This document shows, piece after piece, positions 23,832-34,864 of a stretch of 64,000 nt of DNA. Both the position numbers and the translations under genes were made by a program. Positions within the stretch are counted from its first letter, which is position 1. Each line of letters starts with the position of its first letter. Under the pieces are notes generated by a model. That model saw only the letters and a list, made by a program, of their open reading frames with translations, ran no database searches and was not told the DNA's origin. Source of the stretch: Telopea speciosissima (lineage: Eukaryota > Streptophyta > Magnoliopsida > Proteales > Proteaceae); the NCBI RefSeq assembly GCF_018873765.1, contig NC_057916.1, forward strand, positions 26,521,001 through 26,585,000, given 5' to 3'.

Positions 23832-25070
23832 TGATGTAGATCCAAGCCTCCTCGAGTTGAAAAAGCCACCCTAGGCATAGTGTCATAGTAGGAGCCTTAG
23901 ATTAGTTCTATACTTAGTTTTATTTTTAATTTGTTAATTGAATGGGTTCAAATTGGTTGCATCCAATTGGTTCAATTTAAGTTGGTCTAATTTAAGTGAT
24001 TTAATTAAGTGTCTTTTATTTTAAGTTATTAGGGGTAGATAGGTCTTTTAACCCTTTTAAAATTTTAAGTTGTTTTAATTAGGTCCACCCCTCCACGATT
24101 TAGTGAGGGAGTGTTTTGTTTAGATTAGGATTTGGCCTATGGACTTCTATTATTAATATTGAAATTGTGGGAGGCTCCCACACAGTTTAGTTTTTAAAAA
24201 AAATATTTGTTTTGCTGCTGCCATTGTTGCTGCTGTTGAGCTCTATATGAGTTTGCCTTGTGAGTAACATCAAGGTTGCCTTGTGAGAGTAACATCAGGT
24301 GAAGGGCTGGTCTAGTGACTCCTTGCATCTTGTAGATCAGGAGGTCCTCTTTTAGTTCTTCTTAAGCTGTTGTTGCTGCAGATCTGCAAATCAGTAAGTG
24401 ATTTACAGTTTTAGTAATTAACCTTCTTCTTCTTAATCTTCCAACCCAAGCCTCCCTAATCTACCCTAATCGATCCACATTACCTTCCCCCATTAAAAAC
24501 CCATCGATTTTCCCATAAACCCTAATTCTTCTAAAATCTGTCCAGCTCCTTCCAACCATCAGTTTCATTCCATATTCCTACCTCAGTTACAGCAGGACAT
24601 TCCCTCCACTCGATCTCCATTCTAGCCCTAACCTAACACCTAAACCCTAATCCTCCACTTCTCCATTAAAACCCCAAAACCCTAAAACCAGTCTAGACCA
24701 ATCTAGCCATCCAAAACCCTTCAAACTTCAACCGAATCTCCCTCTCATCCTTCCTAACACTCGATCCAAAGCCCTGCCCCAAAATCCCATATTAAACCCT
24801 AGTTTTGGCTGTTTTCTTATGTTCTAAAACCCGAAACCCTCATCCTAATTTTCTGAATTTTAAAATTTTAGTTAAATATCATTTAAACCTACATATTTAG
24901 CTTCCTCTAAACCGACCTATTAATACCATATAAGACCCATCTCCAAATTCATAAATCTAACCCTAGATTTGACCTAAAATACCCCAATCTGCCCCAATCG
25001 GCCAGCACCTTTGTGAGGGTCTAACCTACCTGGCTCCTAGTAGGTCTTCTACCTATCTAGGACTACATTA
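23832..25070 (+). mobile_element. Solo-LTR-like element, copy A (1239 bp)
   Basis: It begins TGATGTAGATCC and ends CTACATTA, nearly the reverse complement of its start, and is flanked by the 5-bp repeat TGTAG (23827-23831 and 25071-25075). Removing it and one TGTAG restores the copia gag frame (HDPT-PINVDSSALA). Related copies are at 34865-36105 and 62329-62695. No coding is seen. The right half is rich in CCCTAA-like pyrimidine DNA, and a word like CACGATTTA..GAGGGAG and a TATTAATATT stretch precede it. The size and flanking duplication fit a solo LTR or short non-autonomous LTR element. Confidence 0.8.
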
Positions 25071-25344
25071 TGTAGGATCATGAGAATTTTCACGGGATAC
25101 TCGGAGAACCTGTGAGCAAGTATCTGCAAGAGAGGCTACCTTATCACCACCAAGAATGTTGGACCAAATAGATTCATACTCCTTACCAAGGCATCCCAAA
25201 AATCCCATAACTGCGAGCTACTCTCGCTGAGTCTGCATCTGGTTTGCATCAAAAGTAATAGAAAGCAAAGCATTTCATTCTTCATACATCCTCTTAAAAT
25301 CAGCAAAGTACTGGGTCAATGGATGACCCTTTTTAAACAGAAGA

Positions 25345-25842
25345 TGACCGAGCTCCCGTTTTATGGCTACTAGATTTTGATCGGGTGGTTGAGTTAGCAA
25401 CAGACGCATCACATGTTGGTAATGATGGAGTTCTTATGCAAGGAGGTCATCCTATTACCTTCTATTGTTAGAAGCTTAACGATTCCAAGTGGCGTTATTT
25501 TACCTATGACTTTGAACTCCATGCCGTTCAAATTTTGAAGCATTGGAGACACTATCTCATCGGTAAAGAGTTCATCCTATTTACCGATCACGAAACTTTG
25601 AAGCACCTCCATTCACAAAAGTCAGTGAGCAACCGACATGCTAAATGGGTTGTATATCTACGAGAGTTCTTGTTCACACACTAGTATAAGCCTGGGAAAG
25701 AAAACACAGTTACTGATTCCTTAAAGTGTTGACATTATGCGCTTTCTCAGACATGCTATGAGTATCGCCCATATCCGAAATGAGTATGCCTCAGATAAGG
25801 ATGGTGGTTGATCGATTCTCGAAGATGGCACATTTCATTCTG
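25345..25842 (+). pseudogene. Ty3/gypsy RNase H and integrase tail (3' part)
   Basis: This continues the gypsy frame broken at 22300: PVLWLLDFDRVVELATDASH, YFTYDFELHAVQILKHWRHY, FTDHETLKHLHSQKS, KWVVYLREFLF and GKENTVTDSL, which is the RNase H domain. Then, after a deletion, comes MVVDRFSKMAHFI, the DDE core edge of integrase. Stops are present in-frame, for instance in FYC*KLND. Everything after 25842 is unrelated DNA. Confidence 0.85.
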
Positions 25843-26153
25843 TTGGGCATTTGGGTTAGTTTTGTGTTATTGTTGGCAACAATGCAGTGGTTGAGGTATT
25901 TAGTTTGTTTCTCAGGTGTTTGGGCTCATTTAATAGTGTTTTAGAAGTTTAGGGGCATTCTGATAATTATACACAGGCTCTTGAAATGGTCTTATATGTG
26001 TTCGACATGATACAGTATGTGTGAGGTGTTTGGTATGTGATTTGATGTGTTACAACATGATGGTGGCAGCATGTTTTTGCATGTGGTTGCATGTATATGG
26101 CATGGCAAGCACGGGTGTATGGATGTTGAGATTATGGATGCATGGCATGCATG

Positions 26154-26161
26154 ATACAATG
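26154..26161. repeat. 8-bp target duplication, left (hAT-like)
   Basis: ATACAATG here; ATGCAATG at 27232-27239, one mismatch. An 8-bp duplication is typical of hAT transposons. Confidence 0.7.
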
Positions 26162-27231
26162 CATAGAACTAAAACTCAGAACTCGACCCCAACTCGACCC
26201 CTTGGAAAAACAAGTTGACTTGAGATATCGCGAGATCTCGGTCGAGTTGGTGCATTTCCAACTCAAAACCTGGTTTTGGTGGGTTTTAGACCTAGTTTGG
26301 GTTTGAAACTTGGTACTCAGCCTATTTTAGGCCATTTAAACACAATGGCGCTATCAAATTTTGCAAAAACAAAGTCCAAATATAAGTTTCACTTCGGACC
26401 CTAGGTTGGTAGGCGACAACGTACTAAAACATTATAATGTAATGATGTATTTGACACCATTTGAATTTGGACATTATGTACATATGTTGTACATAATTTT
26501 CCAACTAAAACAGGTATTTTTCCTTAAAATTATATATATTAAATTTTATTAATATTTTTATTAATTCTGAAAAATAAAATAATTTTTTTAATGGGTGAAA
26601 AAACAAAATGACTCCATGAGGGTGTAGAGCATCCAAAGTTGTCCAACATACATGAAAATAACTTCCAAACATTCACTATTCATCCTATTTGTTTCAATTT
26701 CTTTTTTCAAAATAATCATTTTTTTTGCAAAAAATATAATAAAAGAATAATAACAGAAAAAAATTCGGACTCCATCAAGTGATGGATCGTCCAAAGTTAT
26801 GTAACATATCTTAAATTGACATGAATCTACCAAGGTTTGAACAATTTTTTTTGAAAAAATAGATTTGGGGGAAAATTGTTTACTTTTGAAAAATGCTTCA
26901 AATTTGAGATGAATCCTTCAATTTTGTAGCTGAATCCTTCAATTGTGTAGCTGAATCAACTCTTCGGCAGGTTGTACGTTGAAGTCCGGAGGTAAAATGA
27001 GCTCACCGCCTTCACAGGAGAAGAAAAGAGGTTCTGGACAGAACTCGATTGAGATATCTCGAGTTCTGTCGAGTTACGATACTTTTAAAGGATAAGATGG
27101 GTCGAGATCTGGGTCGACCCGAGATCTCGAATAACACGAGATCTCGACCGAGATATTGCACTTTTAGAACTCGTATTAAGTCTCGCCTCAACCACTTGGA
27201 AAACCGAGATCTCGTGAGTTTTAGTTCTATG
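26162..27231. mobile_element. hAT-like non-autonomous element built of CGAGATCTCG words
   Basis: The termini are perfect 16-bp inverted repeats, CATAGAACTAAAACTC at the left and its complement ending at 27231. A near-perfect 8-bp duplication flanks them. The outer parts (26162-26340 and 27030-27231) are packed with the palindrome CGAGATCTCG and near forms (ATATCGCGAGATCTCGG, GAGATATCTCGAG, GGGTCGACCCGAGATCTCG), while the 700-bp core is AT-rich and unrelated. No transposase was found. The ORFs on both strands here are by-products of the palindromic composition. The framework matches the element at 31759-32048. Confidence 0.8.
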
Positions 27232-27239
27232 ATGCAATG

Positions 27240-28879
27240 TTGATGGATGAATGAATGATGATTCATGATAGTTGATGGATGGTGTGCACACATGTAAGAT
27301 GCAGCATGTATAAGGCATTGAGGTAGTTGGGCCCCACACAGTGTCACGGGGCAGAATGAAGTTATTTCGCCGATAGATGTGGCAGCAGGGTGAGTTACAA
27401 GGGCCATTTGGCCGAGTAGCACAAGCCTTGCAAAGGCCAACAAGGTAAGCAAGGGGCCACAAAATCCTAGTAGTGACTCAAGGCACAAGGCCATGCTACC
27501 AGGCCACACATGGCCAGGACCAAGCGGCCAAGCAGCATGACACAAGGGACAATTGGCATGGGCTGGCAAGAGGTATGGGCCCCGCACATTGGGCGGCATG
27601 CTCGCAAAGGCCCCTGTGTATGGGCTGCCATGCCGGGCTAGCAGCCTAGCATGCTCTAGCCCGAGGCATTTTTTGGCTAAAGACTTTTTATCGAACACTT
27701 GAAAGCAAGTCCTACATTGAAATTTTTTTAAGGTCCAATATCATTGCTTCTGGGAAGTGGAAAGCCTGAGATTGCAAATTTGAATGTTGAATGCTACTTC
27801 TAGAATTGTATCCGACATTGGGTGAGAATCAACTCAAAGAGATTCCAATCGGACCATATTTATTTAGGCACATGAAGTGCAGAAAGAGGCGGAGAAGATT
27901 CCTCCTCGAGGCTTCTAAACGGTAGGCACAGAAACTTACTCGTATGTGACGCGGGAAAGTTTGGTGAAATGAGGAAATTTCGGTGGTTTGTACCATTTTG
28001 CGTTAATGGTACAAACCTCAGGTTTAAAAAGGCAACATCTCGTGACTTAGTCAAAATTTCGTTACTGGGAGCTTCTTTTTGCTTTCTTATTTGGTTTTTT
28101 GCCACATCAACGCTTGAATTACTTGGCAAACATCATTGAAGCTTGCTAGCACATCATTTGCTTCTTCTTGGTGAGGATTTTTCCACATTCCACTGTTTCA
28201 GGTAAAACCCCTTTCTCCATAATTTTTTTTGTAAAACATATGGTCAATACATGTTTGAGTGTTGAAACCTAGTTTGATCATGCCACGCAGGGTACAGACC
28301 ACAATGCAGTGATGCACGTGCCTCACACATAAGGGTTGCACGAGAGGGCCTCGTGGCCAGTTCCATCTGGGCAGGCTAATTGTATGGACTTTGTTAACTT
28401 ATCTAGCTCTGTTAGTGGATTATGGGTGATAGCAGATCGAGTAGACATTGGTGTGCCCCATCTTTTGGCGGAGAGAACAATCTATCACCATCGGAGTTCA
28501 GTGCATCACATCCAGATGGGTGGTTCATTGGGGTGGGGAAGCACATATCTTCTTCATCCATTCCCAGTTTTGAGTATAACTCCCAGTCAAAGGGACATAT
28601 TGGATCGTCTTTGTGGATGCCATCTTCTCCTATCGAACCCACCAACCGTACATACTGCCGACATCGTCTATCACAATGGCTAGTTCTTCACAGTTTGGTG
28701 ACCCATATCCTAGGATAAGTTACCTTCAATATGTCAATGAGGCAATTTACCCGTTTCTTCTCCCAGACTATGACGTGGCATTCATTTGTCCTACAGTCAG
28801 AGGAAAATGCATGTCGGCTCCATCGGACCATGAGTGGGATCGATCCTGCATGTCGCAGTAATTACTATTAGTAAACATG
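27240..28879. other. Unassigned intergenic DNA
   Basis: No recognised gene. Several ORFs of 60-230 codons exist on both strands (27012-27698 minus overlaps the hAT-like element), but none carries a known domain. About 27300-27690 is GC-rich, with TGGCC/GGCCA words typical of dispersed repeats. About 28330-28860 may belong to the 5' side of the copia relic that follows, but its coding is lost. Confidence 0.3.
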
Positions 28880-29365
28880 AGTGGGTTGACATCCAAATTA
28901 TGTACTTGATTCTATGACTCATTAACTGGGTCACTGTAGGATATTGTATAGTTCTCAGTGGTAATCTAGTTACTTGGCGTAGCAAGAAGAAATCAGTAGT
29001 ATCCAGATCCAGTGCAGAGGCATAGTATCGAGCTATGGCTCAAAGTGTATGTGAGCTTATCTGGCTTAAAATTTTACTTGGAGATCTGGGGTAACATTTG
29101 AGGAACCAATGAGACTCTACTGTGATAATAAGGCCGCAATCAGCGTAGCCCATAATCCAATTCAGCATTGACAGGACGAAACATATTGAGATTGACAAAT
29201 ACTTCATCAAGGAGAAGCTTGAATACGGTTCAATTTGCATTCCTTTTATCACTTTAGAGAACAAGCTAGCTGATGTATTCACCAAGAGGTTGACTTTAAA
29301 GTCATTCCATCCTATTTTATTCAAGTTGGGCATGAGGGATACCTTTGTACCAACTTGAGGGGGAG
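28880..29365 (+). pseudogene. Ty1/copia RNase H relic
   Basis: Plus-strand frames give SGNLVTWRSKKKSVV, SRSSAEA*YRAMAQSVCELIW, LYCDNKAAISVAHNPIQH and, after shifts, HIEIDKYFIKEKLEYGSICI, LENKLADVFTKRL and LFKLGMRDTFVPT, the end of copia pol. A polypurine tract TTGAGGGGGAG at about 29355-29365 marks the junction with a 3' LTR. Multiple stops are present. Confidence 0.85.
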
Positions 29366-29575
29366 TGTTAAGGGTAAACTAAATCATTAGACCGTCTTGG
29401 TTCATTGTATGTTAGGATAAAAGTGATGAATCCATCTTACCTATCACACCATATTTGTAATTGGTTGCATATGCATAAATAAACAATGGCCTGGGTCGTT
29501 CTAGACAAGCCAATCTATTCTCCTAACTCTCGCTTCTCAGATCTCTCCTTCTCAACTAGTACTCTGGCCACTCAC
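29366..29575 (+). repeat. Probable copia 3' LTR
   Basis: It starts TGTTAAGGG directly after the polypurine tract. The end is not certain; CCACTCA near 29575 is the best CA terminus before sequence of the next, oppositely oriented element. Confidence 0.5.
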
Positions 29576-29579
29576 GAAT

Positions 29580-30113
29580 AAGAGGAAGAAGACTTCAAGA
29601 CGTGGCTCTTTCTCATCTAAAAATTCAGGTAGCATGATGAACTCGACGTGATCAACTTCAACAGCAGATGTGTACTCTGCTGTTGTGTTCATAGAGCCTT
29701 CTACAATTGTGTCTTTGATCTCCTCCACCTCAAACTCGAGCTCCTTAGGGTTCTTCTTCCTTGTTGTTCTCTGTCACCTTAGTTGTTTCTTCAACCACTA
29801 CTTCAATGGTAGTATCAATTCTCTCATCAGTCACGGGTTCAGTTTTGTCTACCTTGATTTCTTCAACGTAGACCTCTTCGGTAGAAAATTCTACTTGTTG
29901 CTCTTCCACCTTCAAAACTGCAACGGCTGCCATGGTAGCATTCCTCGGAAGTTGAGTGCATAGGTGACCAAAGTTGGCTTCAAACTTTTGCTCAACAGCG
30001 GTCGTGTGGTCTAATAAAACGCTCCTCTCTATAAACATAATCACGAGCCCCTGGGTTGTTGTCTAGATCAGAGAGACGCCATTCATTGTTGGCCATGATT
30101 GGCTCTGATACCA
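29580..30113 (-). pseudogene. Copia leader/5' region with acidic unrecognised ORF
   Basis: The minus strand carries TGGTATCAGAGCC at 30101-30113, the initiator-Met tRNA primer site of copia elements. Next comes a possible ATG reading MANNEWRLSDLDNNPGARDY that stops after 34 codons. From 29933 another frame reads MAAVAVLKVEEQQVEFSTEE and continues acidic (Val/Glu/Thr-rich) to a stop at 29745. A single frameshift would let it go on as PKELEFEVEEIKDTIVEGS and further. I do not recognise this acidic protein as gag; it could be captured host sequence or a divergent leader ORF. The rest of the element is absent. Confidence 0.55.
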
Positions 30114-30115
30114 AA

Positions 30116-31100
30116 TAATGTAGAAAGGCTAGACCGAGCAGGATCAACACTAACCAACCTACAAAATTCCAGGATCGTAGTGACTAAAATAACAGAAAAT
30201 GGATCTGCTTCAGTTGGATCCTTACAGCACTGTCTTCAAAATACCAACAATACCCACAAGAGTAATAACAGTGCTTAGATTGTTTCACAAATACTTGATA
30301 ATTGCAGAACAACTTCAACAGAAACAGTGTCTTCGAGTGAATCTCAGGTGGCCAGCAAACCTCAGAACAGTATTACACGCACAGGGTATCAAGTGGGGAA
30401 AAGAAGAAAGAAGATAGAATGGGATAGAAGGGAAATAGGGAAGGGTCTCTCACCCACAGCCTCTCACCATACTAAACTCCAAAAGCTTGGGGTTTGTTCC
30501 CCTTGTATTTATAAAACTGATCAATTACAAAGCACTTCTCCATGCGTGGGAGAGTGTTGGACAGAAAAGGTAATTCTTAAGATTCTAGTACAATGGCATA
30601 AAACTTACTTTCTAAAACTAAAAACTGAAATTAGAAATTAAATATTGCTAACAAAATTGAAACTAGTTAGGATCATGCTATCCATATCTTGTACTCCATG
30701 CAAGTCCTTATCTATAACTCCATGCAAACTGTCATGGGTCCCACAAGGTTTTGTAAAAGCCTTCTACCACAAGGAATCCACCCCAGCAAGGTCTCCACAC
30801 ATATAATATAGAGCTAGGTCTCTGTTAGGTAACTATCAACCTTGTCCACAATAGGATTGTCCAACACTGATAACAGTACATTGTACCACTAGTTCCCAGT
30901 AATTGAAACTACAGAAAAACCTAGATAGTAGGTAAACAACAAAGCTAATGTGGTTATCACAATGCTCCGCAATGTCTAGCTATGTCCTAAGATGATGCTA
31001 GCCACCATAGAATCAAGCAACTTCAGTTCCAGGTCTACCGCAGGACAGATAACAGGGTAAATCACCAGAAATTCAATAGGACTCAAAAATTGTAACTAAA
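30116..31100 (-). repeat. Putative copia 5' LTR (minus orientation), right end uncertain
   Basis: It adjoins the primer site at 30101-30113. The LTR end would read CTACA or CTACATTA on the minus strand. A TATA box (TATAAATA) sits on the minus strand at about 30506-30513 in a plausible promoter position. No start TG boundary could be fixed. Open frames on the plus strand here have no domains. Confidence 0.45.
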
Positions 31101-31758
31101 CTTTTTTTTTTTATTATTCACCAAAAAAAAAAAAAACAGCAAGTCACAGAATTAGAAGGTTAACCCAGAAAATTAGAAACTTACATGTGTCAGCCAATCC
31201 AGCTGATGGATGGGGCTGAAATTAATATCGAAGGGAATGCCCTGGTAGGGTGTTACACTCACAAAGATGGACTGGATTGGATGACTTGATCTGGAGTTAC
31301 AAGTGCTCGAGCTTTCTACAGAAAATCTCTAGAGCCAGGGAGCCGCTAGGAAGAAAAAGTATGATCTGCAGGTCTCCTCCTCAACTGGACTTGACGGACT
31401 GGTATTCCAACATGAACAGCAACTTGATAGTGTCTACAGCACCTTCGAGTGCTTAATTGTTGCTTGATATTTGTGCTCTTATTAGATTTCCTACTAAGAG
31501 TTGGTTGTTAGTTTATATAAAGGAAATAGCTAGACCATGACAGAGTTCTTACTCTCCATCATGCTCTAGCATACACAATTCTCGGTTTCTCTCTCTTCTC
31601 TTCACTGCTGGTCTTTAAGCTTTGATATTATTACAGCTTCAATGGACTGTGAGAGACAGCAGCCCCTCAGTGAGAATTGGAGGTCGACTGGAAGGATTCT
31701 GGTCAAGATCAGGTGGGAAATCTGATCATTTTCCCTTCTTCTTCCCGATGGTTACAAG
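31101..31758. other. Intergenic DNA, no gene recognised
   Basis: Poly-T and poly-A runs lie at about 31101-31133. The remainder is unique-looking DNA with a TATA-like TTTATATAAA at about 31513. It is continuous in sense with 32057-32640 if the MITE at 31759-32048 is removed. Confidence 0.3.
31751..31758. repeat. 8-bp target duplication, left (hAT-like MITE)
   Basis: GTTACAAG here; GTTACAAA at 32049-32056, one mismatch. Confidence 0.65.
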
Positions 31759-32048
31759 CATAGTTCAAAATCTGGGCGAAATTTCGGCGAAATTTTGGAA
31801 AGTTTGGTGGGTCTGAGACGAGATGGTAGGTCGAAATGAAAAAATGCAATATTTCAAAATTTTCGGTCTAAAAAATGCACTGTTTCATCGAAATTTCAGT
31901 TATTTCACTCATCTCATATCGGCATTTTACACCCCAAAATGGCCAAGCAAAACTCAGAGAAAAAAATACAATGTTTCGGCGAAGTTTTGGTATCTCGGAA
32001 ATTTTGGTCTAGCCGAAATGGCCTTCCGAGACTAGATTTAGTACTATG
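31759..32048. mobile_element. hAT-like MITE built of CGAAATTTCG words (290 bp)
   Basis: The termini CATAGTTCAAAATCT and AGATTTAGTACTATG are inverted repeats with three mismatches. The 8-bp flanks match at seven positions. The interior repeats the palindrome-like words GCGAAATTTCGGCGAAA, TTTCGGCGAA and CGAAATTTC. The order of framework words (CATAG, palindrome, TTGGAAA-like, TGGTGGGT, GAGACGAG, ATGCAATATTTC) matches the right end of the 26162-27231 element, which has GAGATCTC where this one has GAAATTTC. Confidence 0.8.
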
Positions 32049-32056
32049 GTTACAAA

Positions 32057-33296
32057 TAAGTACAGCTCCTGTTAATCTGATTTCTGCTTTTGTTTTTCTG
32101 TAGGATTCTTAAGGGTTTCATAATCCTGATCATTGGGAAGAATCTGGGTTAAATTTGTTTCAGATTGATTGCTGTTCATACATCTGGCGGTACCCCTGTT
32201 TTGGGTGTATTCTTGCTGCAAATAGGAGACCGCTCGTACGGCCGTCTAGCATTCTAGCCCTGAGATTGGACTGAGGTTTGGATGGTTTGTTCCTCACTTA
32301 TTAAGGGAACATACGGTCCAAATTTGATTCTGATCTGACCCTTAGATTGACAGTTCTTGAAGTTCCTAAATTTCTGGAACAGCACGTTCTATTTCTGAAA
32401 CATACCCTGCACAGCATCCATCCATTAGATTTGTATCAAAATTTGGGAATTTTTCCTACTCCATCAGGCCTTCGTTCGACCAGGGATTTGAGGGTAGTCA
32501 GATCTTTTTGATTTTTAAGTTATTAATTTTCTCTGATTCTAGTTTTAAGTAGTAGTTTGTGATCCTGTCTATAGAGTTGCAACCTAAATTACCTAATATC
32601 TGTTATTTTAAGATGAATGATCCCAATTTGAAACAAATCAGAGAAAGAATCAATTTTTATATATAAAAAAAAAAGCGCTCAGGTGTCGGACTCAAAAGTA
32701 CCTAAATAAAATTTCTTTTAGGGGACGTTTTACTTCCGTTCTTTACTGTCAGCTGGTGGTTCAGAGAGAAAGACAGACATATAACCTGTTTTCGGTACTC
32801 TCAAGTCGCTCGTATAAATCAAGCAGTTTTCGGGATGGTAGGCCTTTGGTTAAAAACGGAAGGTCTCGTCTGGTAGGCGAGTCAAGTTACGGACAAGCAG
32901 AAGCCCGTGTCATAATTTGAAACTCGAATTTCTTCGAACCTCAAACACCTTTGGATGGAGCTGAGAATCATCTGTCAATCCCCGCTTTGATTGACCTTGA
33001 CCGGTCATTTCTGGAAAATAGGGCTTGGGGCGACGCTTCAATGCTTCTCCTCCTCTCCTATCTTTCCATGGGCTTTCTATATCTGGCTGTTTGTTCATAT
33101 GGATTGTTAAGTACTGGAAAAAATTTTCCTATCTCAAACCATGCCTTTTGTTGCTTCCTCATTGTTGTTTTAAAGCTCTCTTTATGAAGAATCACTTCTC
33201 ACGTGCAAACTCGTATTTTACCTAATCATTATGAACCTATTTGGTTCCGAGTTGGAGCTTTGACTGACATGTGGTGTTGTTGTATCTTCATTTCAG
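32057..33296. promoter_or_regulatory. Upstream region and 5' UTR intron of OST4
   Basis: No coding is supported. The OST4 start codon follows directly after a TTTCAG splice acceptor, so the 5' UTR has an intron ending at 33296 and its first exon lies somewhere in about 32690-33110. A TATATATAAA stretch at about 32658 is a candidate TATA box. The donor was not identified. Confidence 0.5.
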
Positions 33297-33410
33297 ATGA
33301 TTGATGACCAAGACCTTGGATTTATTGCCAATTTTCTTGGCATCTTTATATTTGTTCTAATAATAGCTTACCATTATGTGACGGCTGACCCAAAATATGA
33401 GGGGAACTGA
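33297..33410 (+). CDS. OST4: Oligosaccharyltransferase subunit OST4 (37 aa)
   Basis: The frame encodes 37 residues: [19 protein letters not shown], then [18 protein letters not shown], then TGA. This is the whole length of plant OST4, the tiny single-span subunit of the ER oligosaccharyltransferase that moves the glycan from dolichol-pyrophosphate to Asn of nascent proteins and steadies the STT3 catalytic subunit. The short acidic lumenal start (DDQD), one helix of about 20 residues and a short cytosolic tail ending in DPKYE are as in Arabidopsis. The coding exon begins exactly after a TTTCAG acceptor, so the 5' UTR is spliced. Nothing is broken. At 37 codons it is easily missed by length cut-offs. 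Confidence 0.93.
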   Translation: MIDDQDLGFIANFLGIFIFVLIIAYHYVTADPKYEGN

Positions 33411-33984
33411 GAACTTGTTTCTTGTTTACATATTTTTCGTGATTCAAGGGGACCTTATATGGCACACAAATGGTGTCAAGTGTTGTAACTGAAATATATT
33501 ACAATAGTAATTAGAATAATTTAGCTAAGATTCTTTACTCTATCTTATGCAGTTTCCCTACTGATTGAACTCTTATATTGCTTATGGTTGTTAATACGAT
33601 GGATCTTTGAGTGATTTTCTTCAAATTTTCTTTGTGCATTGCGTGATTTGTTTCTATGATTGACAATCCCATTATGGCAATGCAAATTTGTTATACAAAC
33701 ATGATCAATTACTTGCAACAAGATGCTTAATATTTGTGTAAAATTGAATCGAATAGAAATGTAGGAAGACTTGATTATGTGAGATTGACGGGCACATGTG
33801 CTCAAGAGATCCATTTATAGATTGAAATTGATTTCTAATAAGTATTGATACTTTAAGTTGAACACCACAATTACTTCTTTTAGTTTTATGGAGAATCATG
33901 TTGATTAGTATATCTACATTACAACCAATGAAGCCATTTCATTATTTTGGTACTACATGTGGATGGCATACTCGATTAGCAATG
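33411..33984 (+). other. OST4 3' flank
   Basis: AT-rich DNA that should include the OST4 3' UTR; AAATATATTACAATAG at about 33490 is a possible polyadenylation region. No other gene was recognised. Confidence 0.3.
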
Positions 33985-34864
33985 TTTTGGGGTTGTTATA
34001 TAGGGTGAAACAGTTTCTAACAAGTAATTTCGATATGAAGGATGTGGATGAAGCCTACTATGTTTTAAACATAAAATTAACTGGGACTGGTTTGTTAAGA
34101 CCTTAAGATTATCCCAAAGGGCTATATCAAAATGATACTGGAACGTTTTAGGATGTAGAACTGTTAATTAAGTGTAGCACCTATAGTTAAGTTTGGTAGA
34201 TTTAGTTTGGGATAGTTTCTAATGACAGTCTTAGAGGAGATAAGAAATGCATAGTATCCCAAATATGTCTTCAATAGGCTGTTTGATGTATGCATAAGAT
34301 CAGACATCGTCTTCGCAGTGGTAGATTTCATTTGAATCTTGAATGCCACATTGGAAGGTAGTAAAGACAGTATTGAGATATCTTCAGTGCACCAAGGATC
34401 ACATGTTGACACATCGACATGTTGGTGTTTTGGAATTGATTGACTAATTAGACTTAGACTATGCTGAATGTGTAGATATATGAAGATACACTCTAGGATA
34501 CATTTGTATGCGCGTTGGAGGAGCAATATCCTGGTAAAGTGTTAAGTGACTAAAGGCTGGATCTTTTACTATGGAAGTAGAGGTAGTGCATGCTATGAGG
34601 CAGTCTTTCTCATGCGTCCTGGTAACACTGTAACAGTATTTTGTCACATATCTCCAGATTGTTGTGTCTATAGAAATATCAATACGAATCTTCTATGACA
34701 ACACAACAACATTAGGATCCTTTAACAATATGTGCTCCATGAGTTGGTGTAGACACAGAGAGATTAAATACTTTGTTGTAAAGGAGGATGTTCGGGATCA
34801 TCTTGTGGAGATAAGACACATTAGCACTAAGAAAATGATAACCGACCTTAACACGAAAGGACTC
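33985..34864 (+). pseudogene. Ty1/copia RT-RNase H relic
   Basis: Heavily decayed: KQFLTSNFDMKDVDEAYYVL, then LRYLQCTKDHMLT, LDYAECVD, LGYICMRVGGAISW and, from 34664, FYDNTTTLGSFNN, EIKYFVVKEDVRDHLVEIRH and STKKMITDLNTKGL. It is the C-terminal half of copia pol, with many stops. It is interrupted at TKGL by the solo-LTR-like copy B. Confidence 0.85.

Larger units (their letters stand above)
22301..25344 (-). mobile_element. Ty1/copia relic inserted in gypsy element, internally deleted
   Basis: Minus-strand order from the right: gag UBN2-type domain (25080-25344: GHPLTQYFADFKRMYEE, IWSNILGGDKV), linker and zinc knuckle CHHCRRPGHIQHFC (23527-23724), protease/gag-pre-integrase (SWIIDSSVSDHMSG, 23169-23504), then directly RNase H (SPIDRRSIIGYCTYVGGN, ARSSAESKYRAMAHATCEL, 22853-23119; RTKHIEVDGHFVREKL, 22542-22739). 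Integrase and RT are absent, so a large internal deletion has joined protease to RNase H. A 3' LTR (22301-22535) lies at the left; the 5' LTR is missing. The gag is split by a solo-LTR-like insertion at 23832-25070. Confidence 0.85.

Noticed and set aside
27012..27698. A 228-codon minus-strand ORF
   Set aside because: Half lies in the hAT-like element, where palindromic words keep frames open on both strands; the rest is GC-rich repeat. No homology recognised.
28412..28861. Overlapping ORFs on both strands
   Set aside because: No recognised domain. They may be decayed copia coding, but this could not be shown.
29040..29333. A minus-strand ORF of 97 codons
   Set aside because: Shadow of the plus-strand copia RNase H relic.
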